The notes under the pieces were generated by a model. That model saw nothing but the letters and a program-made list of their open reading frames with translations, had not been told where the DNA came from and made no database searches. Positions 18,511-26,650 of a DNA stretch of 64,000 bases are shown piece after piece (within the stretch, counting starts at the first letter, position 1; every line of letters begins with the position of its first letter). This stretch comes from Candidatus Polarisedimenticolaceae bacterium (GTDB lineage Bacteria > Pseudomonadota > Gammaproteobacteria > Chromatiales > Chromatiaceae). The stretch spans positions 39,388 through 103,387 of the forward strand of contig JAKITT010000001.1 of assembly GCA_021647945.1 (NCBI GenBank), read 5' to 3'. Both the position numbers and the translations under genes were made by a program.

Positions 18511-18691
18511 TTAGGAACTTAATTCTCGAATATCTCTTTGCCTTCTTACGCGCTACCCAGTCTTAAATTTACCGCTAAGATGGCCGCTATAAACCTCAGC
18601 CCTTTTGTAGCGAACCTTATAACACCACTTAAACAGACTCAATTTAATTAACCCCCCTAAACAAGCAACAATGTCCTATCAATAGAAAAAT

Positions 18692-18970
18692 AGTCACTAA
18701 CCGCCCGCATAGCGGGAGGCTTGAAGAAAGCCCCTAAAAGGGGCTATTGGTTACGTGCTCATACTTAGGGGAAATAGCCTCCTAACTGGTGGAAAACAGA
18801 TATAACCACAGAGAACACAGAGGGCACAGAGAATCCAAAATACTTTTCTCTGTGCCCTCTGTGTTCTCTGTGGTTTATTCTTGTTGGCCGCTACCATGAG
18901 GCCACATGCACGCCGGAACGGCAGAGCCTTTTCAAGTCTCACCGGCAAAGCCGGTGGTTTACCTCAATTT
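18692..18970. repeat. Dispersed 280-295 bp hairpin repeat, copy 2
   Basis: It is nearly identical to 12643-12937. Bases 18804-18833 pair perfectly with 18846-18875, a 30-bp stem with a 12-base loop, longer than in copy 1 because ggcacaga is present in both arms. The following 18971-19116 holds no recognised feature apart from a segment near 19076-19100 (taaaacagtcatgactt) shared with about 54452-54470. Confidence 0.85.
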
Positions 18971-19116
18971 TAATTAAAGACAATTTTGCTTTACTTGATC
19001 ATATTTTTAGGCTCAACTTAGACAACCTCATAAATTTATATTCTATTAATATCTGTCACAGTTTCAGTCAGTCTAAAACAGTCATGACTTGATCAGAGAC
19101 TCCCGGAGATTTTCTT

Positions 19117-20010
19117 TTGAGTATGCGATTAAATATACCTACACTCTACACACTCCTTCTATTGCTTTTAGTGGGTCAAAGCGGCGCCGTTCATAGCGAT
19201 GATAGTTACTCTGTGCAAGATTGGCACACCATCGTAAATCTGGCTGGGAAACAGCGAATGCTGACCCAACAGATAAGCAAAGAGATACTATTAATCGCCG
19301 CATCATCAGAGAACAAAGGGCTCAATACGGCAGATATTTATAGCGAGCTATTAGAGAGCACAGAACTATTTGAACAGACACTGATCGGCTTGAGAGATGG
19401 CAATGAAGAGTTAAATTTACGGCCAGTAAAAAATAGTGCTATTAAAGCCAAATTAGAGATTGTCATAGGTATGTGGCAACAACTAAAACCCGACATTGAC
19501 CACATACTCACAACCTCCGATACAAAAGGTTATATCGCCGTTGCTTCACAGGCGCTTCCACTATTAAACGAAATGAACAGCACCGTTCATCTCATTGAAA
19601 AAACAGCCATTATAGCGTCAGGAGAGACCAACAGTACGATTATTAACTATGCGGGAAGACAACGCATGCTCATTCAAAAAATGGCTAAAGAGGCACTTTT
19701 AATCCATCTATCAGGTGAGAATAGAAACAGTCTATTCCGTTCAATATGGATGTTTGAAGAGACCTTAAGAGCGTTAATTAATGGTGGTGAAATTACAAAA
19801 GATGATAATGAGAAAATCACCATCCAGAAAGTTAGTGACTCAACATCCCAAGCTCAACTGAGGAGAGTTGATAAATCGTGGGCGGGTTATAAGTCACTCC
19901 TCAATAATAAAATAACAGCGCAGAGTATTATTCACATTTCAAACTGGAGCAAAAGCCTACTCATAGAGATGAATAGAGCGGTAAAAATGCTTGAGCGCAA
20001 AGTACCATAG
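19117..20010 (+). CDS. Secreted protein with two PilJ/NarX-type sensor domains
   Basis: The 297-residue protein has an N-terminal signal peptide (about 1-27) and two copies of the type IV pili methyl-accepting chemotaxis N-terminal (PilJ-N) domain. The first carries NLAGKQRMLTQQISKE near residue 42, the second NYAGRQRMLIQKMAKEAL near residue 183. In NarX-like sensors the equivalent motif, the P-box, binds nitrate or nitrite. There is no transmembrane anchor after the signal, no HAMP, kinase or methyl-accepting domain, so it is probably a free periplasmic protein. The start is TTG at 19117 with GGAG eight bases upstream; ATG at 19123 is possible. Its 3' end faces the cytochrome cluster convergently. 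Confidence 0.8.
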   Translation: MSMRLNIPTLYTLLLLLLVGQSGAVHSDDSYSVQDWHTIVNLAGKQRMLTQQISKEILLIAASSENKGLNTADIYSELLESTELFEQTLIGLRDGNEELNLRPVKNSAIKAKLEIVIGMWQQLKPDIDHILTTSDTKGYIAVASQALPLLNEMNSTVHLIEKTAIIASGETNSTIINYAGRQRMLIQKMAKEALLIHLSGENRNSLFRSIWMFEETLRALINGGEITKDDNEKITIQKVSDSTSQAQLRRVDKSWAGYKSLLNNKITAQSIIHISNWSKSLLIEMNRAVKMLERKVP

Positions 20011-20030
20011 AAATTCAAATAGTTTGATAC

Positions 20031-20381
20031 CTATTTTTTCTTAGGACTTTCGGTGATCTCATGGCAATTTTCACATAAATAGAGAGGAAACGCGTAAGCA
20101 CTGTTATGACAGCCTGATGAGCCACAAAACTCATCGGATATTATTTTATTCATATTGATATCGTTGGCCCCAATCTTCTCAGCAAAAACCTTTGGGTGGC
20201 ACTCACTGCACTCATACCAAGCTGAATGCAGTTTATGCGGGTATGAGACGGGCCCTACACCCGCCTTTTGCATACTCTTAATTTTCCCATCCATTTTGAT
20301 ATCATCCGGCACCTGGTCTTCCGCACCAGCAGCAGAGCAAACTAACATACCAAATACCATTGCCACCAACGCTCTCATCAT
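20031..20381 (-). CDS. Triheme c7-type cytochrome
   Basis: Starting at the ATG at 20381 (AGGTGG eight bases upstream) it has 116 residues and a signal peptide ending SAAGA. One c7-type triheme module is visible: YPHKLHSAWYECSECH, then FCGSSGCH, then LCENCH. The middle heme site has four residues between the cysteines instead of two. Known cytochromes c3 can attach heme through CX4CH, so it may still be functional. The YPH-x-x-H histidines are likely heme ligands. It is the last gene of the eleven-gene cytochrome cluster and probably an electron shuttle in the periplasm. NCBI calls this family c(7)-type cytochrome triheme domain proteins, to my knowledge. Confidence 0.88.
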   Translation of the reverse strand: MMRALVAMVFGMLVCSAAGAEDQVPDDIKMDGKIKSMQKAGVGPVSYPHKLHSAWYECSECHPKVFAEKIGANDINMNKIISDEFCGSSGCHNSAYAFPLYLCENCHEITESPKKK

Positions 20382-20485
20382 TATGGGATCCACCTTGTAA
20401 TTTAAATAAATATTCACCTACCGCAGCATAACAGAATAGATAAAAAACTCATGTGGAATGAGCAAGCACGCCGACTTAAAGCGGC

Positions 20486-21433
20486 TTAAAAATCAAATAA
20501 TTCATTCTGCTGACTCTTCTTCTCTTTTTGTGGCAAGTAGTGTCGTCGGATCATCCCCTTTTTCAGCGGTTCATCCTTGGGCTGATTGTGGCAACGACTG
20601 CAATCACTTATTGGAAATGCAACCTTGCCATGACAGCGGGCACACCATTTACCTTGGGCAATTTCAAGCATGGTGATATTGTTTTCACCGACCCCCTCTT
20701 TAAATATCGCACCATCTTTTGTGGCGTGGCAAATATCACACTGCAACCAAAAACTGTGAATATCATGGGGAAAGACCACATCGGGCATAAAATCCCCCTT
20801 TGCTTCAAATACAATCACACTGTCACGTGATTTTATTGCTTTAGCATCGGCCTCTGGATCTAAATTCCAAATAGGGTCAACAATCCCCTCACGTACCGCA
20901 TCAGCCCAATTAACAAGACCATACTTATCTAAAGGGAGGCCACTGCCTGTCAATGCGAGGGGGTGCCAACCTGAGGCGATCTCATGAAGTTTTGTATAGC
21001 GTTTCTGACGGGTATCAATCAGGGGTTTTTCAGGATCATATCTATTCACCGAATGTTGGATAGGGCCAGCACTCCAACCAGGTTCTAGTGAATGGCAGCG
21101 GTCACACTCAAGCGCTTCCCATGCGATATTACCATCATGGCATGCGCCACACATCTTACGCTCAATGGAGATACCCGCCATTGTGATGTCATTGCTTCCT
21201 GCCTTTAAAGTAAATATTTTTTCATGGCAGACGCTGCAACGATAACGAATCCGATGAAACCAGTGGGGAAATAAAACATCATCCACCTCAGCCTCACGCA
21301 TCGCCTCAGCTTTAGAGTTCAGAACAATATCACCATACTCTGCCATAGCTTGATCCACGATCAAGAACGTTGTTAGCAGAACTAATAGCGCTACACGCAG
21401 TAACTTCAACAACTCTTCACCATTTGCACGCAT
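20486..21433 (-). CDS. Hexaheme double-c7 cytochrome
   Basis: The 315-residue protein has a signal peptide cut after DQAMA (about residue 31) and six CXXCH motifs: CSVCH, CGACH, CDRCH in the first module (about residues 55-110), and CDICH, CARCH, CSRCH in the second (about 220-285). Each module begins with FPH-x-x-H, whose histidines likely ligate hemes. The linker contains LPLDKYGLVNW, a motif shared with the two other hexaheme proteins of the cluster. The C-terminus is Lys-rich. An AGGA ribosome site precedes the ATG. The role is multi-electron transfer in the periplasm; the redox partner is unknown. Confidence 0.9.
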   Translation of the reverse strand: MRANGEELLKLLRVALLVLLTTFLIVDQAMAEYGDIVLNSKAEAMREAEVDDVLFPHWFHRIRYRCSVCHEKIFTLKAGSNDITMAGISIERKMCGACHDGNIAWEALECDRCHSLEPGWSAGPIQHSVNRYDPEKPLIDTRQKRYTKLHEIASGWHPLALTGSGLPLDKYGLVNWADAVREGIVDPIWNLDPEADAKAIKSRDSVIVFEAKGDFMPDVVFPHDIHSFWLQCDICHATKDGAIFKEGVGENNITMLEIAQGKWCARCHGKVAFPISDCSRCHNQPKDEPLKKGMIRRHYLPQKEKKSQQNELFDF

Positions 21434-21554
21434 ACTATTTTCCTAACCAAGGATTTGCAGTAACAAATCAGAAGATCATCTGATCAACTCTTTTTACAGC
21501 CCGACTCCTAGCCCGAATAATTCATGGCTGGCTGTTTTACGCTTTCAGCACAAA

Positions 21555-21959
21555 CTACTGTTTATTAAATATTGGCATGGCGACAGAGACAGAGGTGCTC
21601 CCCTGAGTAACTTCGGTAACCTCCTCCGGCTCATCTTCAGATGGAAGCACGTCATGCATGCCGTGAAATATCATACGTAGATACTCAATTTCAGTTTCTG
21701 TAAAGCCTGGCCACATCACCTCATCATTCTGAATCAGATCAAGATCAGCCATGATCTCTTTTCCGGCATCCTCATTTGCAGAACCGCCTTTATTTAGCCA
21801 GAGCTTCTCTAATAAATTTTTAATCTTACTATTACGGTAGACAAACCTAATCTTTGCAAAACGCCCAGCATCGGCTTCAAGTTGTCGAGCTATTGATGCC
21901 AACTGTTTAATTGACAATTTGGCCAGAGACTCATAAATAGCTATTTCACGTTTATTCAT
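21555..21959 (-). CDS. Uncharacterised protein in the cytochrome cluster
   Basis: I do not recognise this 134-residue protein. It has no signal peptide, heme motif or cysteine. The first 60 residues are helical and basic (IKQLASIARQLEADAGRF, RNSKIKNLLEKL). The middle is acidic, with MWPGFTETEIEYLRMIF, and the tail is Glu/Thr/Ser-rich. It lies in the same direction as its neighbours, with 61 bp to the upstream and 121 bp to the downstream cytochrome gene, so it may be co-transcribed. It could be a cytoplasmic accessory or regulator. AGGA precedes the start. Confidence 0.7.
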   Translation of the reverse strand: MNKREIAIYESLAKLSIKQLASIARQLEADAGRFAKIRFVYRNSKIKNLLEKLWLNKGGSANEDAGKEIMADLDLIQNDEVMWPGFTETEIEYLRMIFHGMHDVLPSEDEPEEVTEVTQGSTSVSVAMPIFNKQ

Positions 21960-22020
21960 TTCACTGCATTTCCTACACGTAAATTCTGTTTGCTGACTTG
22001 AGTTTTGGCACGCTCAGCCA

Positions 22021-23220
22021 CTATTTTCTCTTCACCCTTTTTACTCTCTTCTTGCCAACATGTAGCAACACCTCCTCTTGCCGCGTATCCTTCTCCTGAC
22101 TATGGCATCTTAGGCAATCGGCAAAGGTGAACGAGACCTTGCCATGACAATGGCCACAAAACTTCCCTTTAGACATGGCAACCATCTTCACATTGTTCTT
22201 CAATGATTCGGAAAAAATCTCCGGATGACATGAAGAGCATTCTATCCAGCTGGAGTGAACTTCATGATCAAACAACACATCTTTTACTTTGCTCTTGGCT
22301 TTAAAGTAGATCAGGTTCTCTCTAACTTCAGGCTGATAATTTTTATCCAATGAGTGAATAGGTTTAAAAATATCTAGCCGTTTCAACTCTAACCAGTCGA
22401 TAAAACCAAAACGGTCAACAGGCATTTTTCCCTCTGGAAGCTTGTCAACATTCCACTCAGCACCCAGCATTTTAGCCACCTTGGCAATATTGTCATGGTC
22501 AACATGATCAACATCATGCAGCCTTTTTGCCTCTTCAAGTCCGCCCATATGACATCGCTCACACTTCTCTTCGGCAGAGAAGGCGATCTTGCCGTTATGG
22601 CAAACACCACACTGTTCACCGGCAACAATTTTTTCCTGGGAGATCTCATTGCGCCACCTCTTCATGATAAAGATATCGCTGTGGCACACTTTGCACTCAA
22701 ACCATATACGATGAACCCAGTGCGGGTAGATGACCGGGGCCAGCCCCTCTTTCTCCATCTTTGCCATGTTCGCATTCATGATGAAATTACCGATGAAACG
22801 CTCCTCCTTTTTCCATTTCATCAGCTCGGCATTCTTCTCTTTCTCTTTTCTTAGCTCACTAGCGATCAGTTTATCGACGCGTTTCTTAACTTTTTTCAGT
22901 TTTCTATCGATGCCGATATAGTACGTGTAACCACTCACCATGGCACTTGCCGCGTCTAACATATACATTCTCTGGCCAAAACCAATCTCTTTCGCCATCG
23001 CATCATTGGCTAAACTTATGATCTCATCGAGCATGATCGTTTCGCTCTTTTTAATGAGATCAACCTGCGCTGAGAAGCTTAACGTTTTGTAGTTATAAAT
23101 AAACTGCTGGCGAAACTCTGATTCGGCAGCAGTGACTAGGGGCGGCGCCAAAAGCGAGCACAACAGCGCCATTGCAAGCATAATTAACCGAGTTGTTCCT
23201 AAAACCCTGAACGTTTTCAT
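22021..23220 (-). CDS. Hexaheme double-c7 cytochrome with helical N-terminal domain
   Basis: I chose the ATG at 23220 (GGAG five bases upstream, signal peptide ending LVTAA) giving 399 residues. Residues about 30-150 form a charged, helical domain without hemes that is absent from the other two hexaheme proteins. Then come CKVCH, CGVCH and CERCH (about 170-220) and, after a linker with MPVDRFGFIDW, CSSCH, CGHCH and CLRCH (about 327-380). YPHWVH and FDHEVH give likely histidine ligands. The C-terminus is very basic (KKRVKRVKRK), which could dock to an acidic partner such as the Glu-rich lipoprotein cytochrome encoded upstream. That pairing is inference. Confidence 0.9.
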   Translation of the reverse strand: MKTFRVLGTTRLIMLAMALLCSLLAPPLVTAAESEFRQQFIYNYKTLSFSAQVDLIKKSETIMLDEIISLANDAMAKEIGFGQRMYMLDAASAMVSGYTYYIGIDRKLKKVKKRVDKLIASELRKEKEKNAELMKWKKEERFIGNFIMNANMAKMEKEGLAPVIYPHWVHRIWFECKVCHSDIFIMKRWRNEISQEKIVAGEQCGVCHNGKIAFSAEEKCERCHMGGLEEAKRLHDVDHVDHDNIAKVAKMLGAEWNVDKLPEGKMPVDRFGFIDWLELKRLDIFKPIHSLDKNYQPEVRENLIYFKAKSKVKDVLFDHEVHSSWIECSSCHPEIFSESLKNNVKMVAMSKGKFCGHCHGKVSFTFADCLRCHSQEKDTRQEEVLLHVGKKRVKRVKRK

Positions 23221-23294
23221 CACCTCTCCCCCCATGCACTTCATTTAAACTCGGCATAAACAACAATGACCGTAGCAACGTGTTAATCCCTTAC

Positions 23295-23918
23295 TTACGC
23301 TGGTTTTTTAGCTTTTTTAATCGACTCTTTCAGAAGGCGTGTTGATTCTTTATAGCTGGTAGTTGCAGCCTTATATTTTTTAGCCTTTTTCTGTTTTGAG
23401 GCTTCAACTCTCCTCTTCATGGCTTCTTTATAGATGGTGAAAGCCTCGCTGCCACTGTTGACACTAATATCTCTTTTCCTTGCTCGCGCAATATAGGTGT
23501 CATTAACAATCTTCGCACTCTCCATGTCATTTTTTAGCTGCTTTATTTTACGCTCACCACTGCGCGACAGCTTTAATGCCTTACTCATTAAACTGTTAAG
23601 TCGCTTCAGTTCAAAATAGGCGTTTTTATACTCTTTGTTATTTATCTGGATGGCGATTCTATCTCTCACCTGCTGTGCTTCACTGATATTTGAGATCGCC
23701 TTTTGATTGCCACTTGCCTTGATTTTCTCTAACACACTCTCAGACATGAGACGTTTGTTGATATAGGCGTACTTTCGAGTCACCGATTTCAGGAGTTTTT
23801 TCGGGGTCATCCCTTTTGGCAGAACATCTGACTCTTTTGCCGCAAGGTCACCAATACTCACCATCAGAAACAGACTTATGAAGCAAATATGCACCCATTT
23901 GAAGAACCTAACATTCAT
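23295..23918 (-). CDS. Lys-rich coiled-coil periplasmic protein
   Basis: The 207-residue protein has a signal peptide (cut near LAAK, residue 28) and a mature part that is almost wholly helical and rich in Lys, with heptad-like stretches (residues about 60-205) and no cysteine or heme motif. I cannot assign a family. It sits between two hexaheme cytochrome genes in the same direction, with GAGG before its ATG. A periplasmic scaffold or chaperone for the cytochromes is a possible role, with no direct support. Confidence 0.75.
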   Translation of the reverse strand: MNVRFFKWVHICFISLFLMVSIGDLAAKESDVLPKGMTPKKLLKSVTRKYAYINKRLMSESVLEKIKASGNQKAISNISEAQQVRDRIAIQINNKEYKNAYFELKRLNSLMSKALKLSRSGERKIKQLKNDMESAKIVNDTYIARARKRDISVNSGSEAFTIYKEAMKRRVEASKQKKAKKYKAATTSYKESTRLLKESIKKAKKPA

Positions 23919-23954
23919 GTAAACCTCATACCCTCACTATCGTGATAAACGCAT

Positions 23955-23985
23955 ACGGGATGGCCAGTATTACTGACCATCCCGT
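23955..23985 (-). terminator. 14-bp hairpin between two cluster genes
   Basis: acgggatggccag-tatta-ctgaccatcccgt pairs almost perfectly. It lies 30 bp after the stop of the upstream lipoprotein cytochrome gene. No T-run follows on the minus strand, so it could attenuate transcription or protect mRNA rather than terminate. Confidence 0.4.
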
Positions 23986-24014
23986 GTCATCTATTAATCA
24001 CTTAGGTAAAAACA

Positions 24015-25274
24015 TTAATAAGTGCAGTTCTCACTTGCCTTACAAGTCTCAACGCGCTTCTTATCATGACAGCGGCTACAATCCTCAAGTGGGAAGGCAA
24101 CTTTACCGTGACACTCACCACAATATTTACCCTTGCCCATATCTTTCATGGTCATCACAGTATCACCAGCACCCCGGTCAAAACGCTTGGGGTGACAGCT
24201 CTTACACTTCAACCACCAAGTGTGCGTGGTATGTGGGTAGAGCACTGCTGAGATTGACTCACTCTTTACAGGTATGACGATATCTTCGATATCCTCTTCA
24301 CCCTCTTCATCAAATACATAGTGAACAGGCGACTCATAGAGTGGATCTTCTGGGTCAAGCGAACCTTGTGGCAACGCAAGACCATCTTCTGTCAATCTGA
24401 TCCAGTCAATCAGACCATATTTATCTTTTGGAAGACCAGCGGATCTAAAAGCACGAGGCTGCCAGCTATCACCCCATTTGAAGGCAGTACCCGACTTTTT
24501 CTTGCCATCGCCTCTACCAGCCATTTTTCCACTTCGACCTGCAAACAGGCTGCTCTTAGCACTCTTTGCCTCTAGGTTAACCAGCTCATCTTTCGCTTGA
24601 CGCTCATCATCAAGCTGCTCCCATGGGTAGAAATGACACGCTTCACACTCAAGAGGATCCCACGCCACATTGCCATCGTGGCACATACCACAAGATTCAC
24701 CGGCGCTGATCATATCCATGTCGATTTTGTTCTCACCTTTATCGCTCATAAAGGTATCTTCGTGACAAACTTTGCAGCGAAAACGAATTCTGTGGAACCA
24801 ATGAGGAAAGACAACAGCCTCCACCTCACCCTCTCGCATCGCCTCTTCGGTACGGGTCATGACAATATCGCCATAGACAACTTGCACGTTACCCTCCGTA
24901 TCGAAGCCATCTTCACCAACGACTGCCTCCTCTTCTGATTCTGCCTCGGCAACCTCCGCTTCAGCGATAATCACCTCAGTAACGACTTCCTCTTCGGCAA
25001 CCGCCTCCTCTTCGATGACCTCCTCTTCGACAGCAACCTCTTCAACAGCCGGCTCCTCAATCTCTTCGACCACCACCTCTTCAGCTGTACTCTCGTCTAT
25101 TGCAATATCACCCACTTCATTGACAACGACAGAGCCCTCAGCTGATTCAACTTCCGTAGATATTGCTGCGTCATCTGTTTTGGAATTTTTTGTGGTGCAT
25201 GCAAAGCCTGCAACCAACAGTGACGCAAATACTAACGCCAATGTTATTAATCTAATGGTTCTACGTTTAACCAT
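24015..25274 (-). CDS. Hexaheme double-c7 cytochrome with acidic linker
   Basis: The ATG at 25274 (AGAGG eight bases upstream) gives 419 residues. The N-terminus is a signal peptide or lipoprotein-like signal (VAGFAC; the lipobox is not canonical). Residues about 45-130 are a low-complexity Glu/Val/Ala segment. Hemes: CKVCH, CGMCH, CEACH (about 165-215) and CKSCH, CGECH, CSRCH (about 355-405), each module led by a FPH/YPH-x-x-H motif. The linker carries LPKDKYGLIDW. Two extra cysteines occur at the C-terminus (ETCKASENC), without the heme His. The acidic stretch could tether the cytochrome at a distance from the membrane or bind basic partners. Confidence 0.9.
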   Translation of the reverse strand: MVKRRTIRLITLALVFASLLVAGFACTTKNSKTDDAAISTEVESAEGSVVVNEVGDIAIDESTAEEVVVEEIEEPAVEEVAVEEEVIEEEAVAEEEVVTEVIIAEAEVAEAESEEEAVVGEDGFDTEGNVQVVYGDIVMTRTEEAMREGEVEAVVFPHWFHRIRFRCKVCHEDTFMSDKGENKIDMDMISAGESCGMCHDGNVAWDPLECEACHFYPWEQLDDERQAKDELVNLEAKSAKSSLFAGRSGKMAGRGDGKKKSGTAFKWGDSWQPRAFRSAGLPKDKYGLIDWIRLTEDGLALPQGSLDPEDPLYESPVHYVFDEEGEEDIEDIVIPVKSESISAVLYPHTTHTWWLKCKSCHPKRFDRGAGDTVMTMKDMGKGKYCGECHGKVAFPLEDCSRCHDKKRVETCKASENCTY

Positions 25275-25399
25275 ATCTTCAACCTCTGCGGAAATTATTA
25301 TGCTGATGCAACGATCCAACTCGCCACTGATTTATCCAACTATTTGAGTAAGGAGCTGAGCAAATCAGAGCCGATTCAAACGGCCACTGGATTCTATAT

Positions 25400-25436
25400 T
25401 GTATAAAACGAATAAGGGGAGCTAACGCCCCCCTCA
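25400..25436 (-). terminator. Putative terminator after the Mo-oxidoreductase operon
   Basis: Read leftward, agggg-g-gc-gtta-gc-t-cccct forms a stem with one mismatch, followed by tattcgtttt. It lies just after the monoheme cytochrome stop at 25447 and before the next gene's promoter region (25275-25399), suggesting the cluster is split into at least two transcripts. Confidence 0.5.
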
Positions 25437-25446
25437 CTCAACCTAT

Positions 25447-25869
25447 TTATTTAGCAAACGCACGGATGTAGTGAACCAAAGTCCACGCCTCATCTGAACT
25501 CAAGCGTTTCTTTTTCTTTTTATGGTTTTCATAACCGACCATCTCTGTATCCTTACTGCCATGCATAATGACCCAGTAAAGCTCACCATCGGTTAATTTG
25601 CTGCCACTCCCCGTCCAGTTAGGTGGCTTAACATCCATATCTTTAGCGGCTGCAGTCTTGCCATTGCCCTTCTTACCATGGCAATTCTTACAGCGTTTGT
25701 AGAGCTTCTTCTTGGTGTGCTTCATATCGATTTCAGAATCGACAGGATTGGTTGCTGACTTAGCAGCAGCAGGAACTTGATCCTGGGCGGAAGCCGCCAT
25801 TGCAGTGGTTGAAAATAGACAAACACTTAACAGTGCTACAGCGATTGGCAAACATTTTTTCAATTTCAT
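25447..25869 (-). CDS. Monoheme cytochrome c
   Basis: The ATG at 25869 (GGAG six bases upstream) opens a normal signal peptide ending TTAMA, giving 140 residues. The longer upstream frame overlaps the pentaheme gene and has no support. One CKNCHGKKGNG motif lies near residue 58, typical of class I cytochrome c (COG2010-like), and the distal Met is probably in TEMVGYENH. Many lysines flank the heme. It follows the pentaheme gene by 79 bp. It likely carries single electrons between the NapC-like protein or the Mo enzyme and other carriers. Confidence 0.88.
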   Translation of the reverse strand: MKLKKCLPIAVALLSVCLFSTTAMAASAQDQVPAAAKSATNPVDSEIDMKHTKKKLYKRCKNCHGKKGNGKTAAAKDMDVKPPNWTGSGSKLTDGELYWVIMHGSKDTEMVGYENHKKKKKRLSSDEAWTLVHYIRAFAK

Positions 25870-25948
25870 ACTCAACTCCAAATATTTTATTTTCACTAAA
25901 TGAGCCGGTAGTAGCGGTAAAATCTCTGCTACCGGCTTAATACAGCAA

Positions 25949-26623
25949 CTACTCTTCTTCCATCTCAGGCCATGCAACCTCGCCATGAACTAGGTTGTAG
26001 TGACAATGGATACAGCTTTTACCCTTCTCTTTCATGGTCTTGTGTGAACCAATATCTTGCCACCACTCACTTTCAGTTTTGTGACAGACCTGACATTTTT
26101 CACTCTTATCTGCAACCATCTGGTCACGAACACGGGCAGCCAGTTTAGGTCTTAACTCCTCCTCCCACTCTGGAATATCACGCAGCGTTCTGGAGATGGC
26201 ATGGAAGGGTGATTCATCCAATACACCGCGGTTTCTGTAGAGGAATTTCCAGTGTAGGAACTGCCTGACACTATGTGGCTCATGACAACCGACACAACCA
26301 GGGCGCACATCAAGATCATTATCATAATGAGGTGACTCTTTATACTCCTCGTATGGGTAGGCGTGGCACTCAGCACAGCCGACAGAGACATCAAACATAC
26401 CCGGCTCAAACTTCTCCGTTGGCTTATAGTCTTCGAGATCCAAACTAACATCACCCAAAGGTGCGTACTCTTCAGCCTCAACAAATATTTGATGACAGAT
26501 AGTACATGCACTAATCCGAGTAAACCGATCACTGGTACAGCTTAGACCTGAAAATAAAAGAATCAAGACAACTATGCCAATAGCGGACAATAATTTTAGG
26601 TTTTTCAAGCGACTAACCCCCAT
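25949..26623 (-). CDS. Pentaheme NapC/NirT/NrfH-like cytochrome
   Basis: The 224-residue protein has an N-terminal hydrophobic segment (about 8-29) ending GLSC, which could be a membrane anchor or lipoprotein signal. Five CXXCH sites follow: CTICH, CAECH, CVGCH, CQVCH and CIHCH. The spacing and the CVGCHEPH and CIHCHYNLVHGE segments resemble NapC/NrfH quinol dehydrogenases, which usually have four hemes. It is 27 bp downstream of the Mo-oxidoreductase gene, so it most likely passes electrons between the membrane quinone pool or that enzyme and the periplasmic cytochromes. A TTG at 26608 preceded by GGGGGT is an alternative start. Confidence 0.85.
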   Translation of the reverse strand: MGVSRLKNLKLLSAIGIVVLILLFSGLSCTSDRFTRISACTICHQIFVEAEEYAPLGDVSLDLEDYKPTEKFEPGMFDVSVGCAECHAYPYEEYKESPHYDNDLDVRPGCVGCHEPHSVRQFLHWKFLYRNRGVLDESPFHAISRTLRDIPEWEEELRPKLAARVRDQMVADKSEKCQVCHKTESEWWQDIGSHKTMKEKGKSCIHCHYNLVHGEVAWPEMEEE

Positions 26624-26650
26624 GTTTCTGTAATTGTTCGCATAACAACT

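Noticed and set aside
25870..25986. 39-codon N-terminal extension of the monoheme cytochrome
   Set aside because: It overlaps the pentaheme gene and precedes a complete signal peptide with its own ribosome site.
26152..26532. 126-codon frame within the pentaheme gene
   Set aside because: It is on the same strand but another frame and destroys the five heme motifs; shadow frame.
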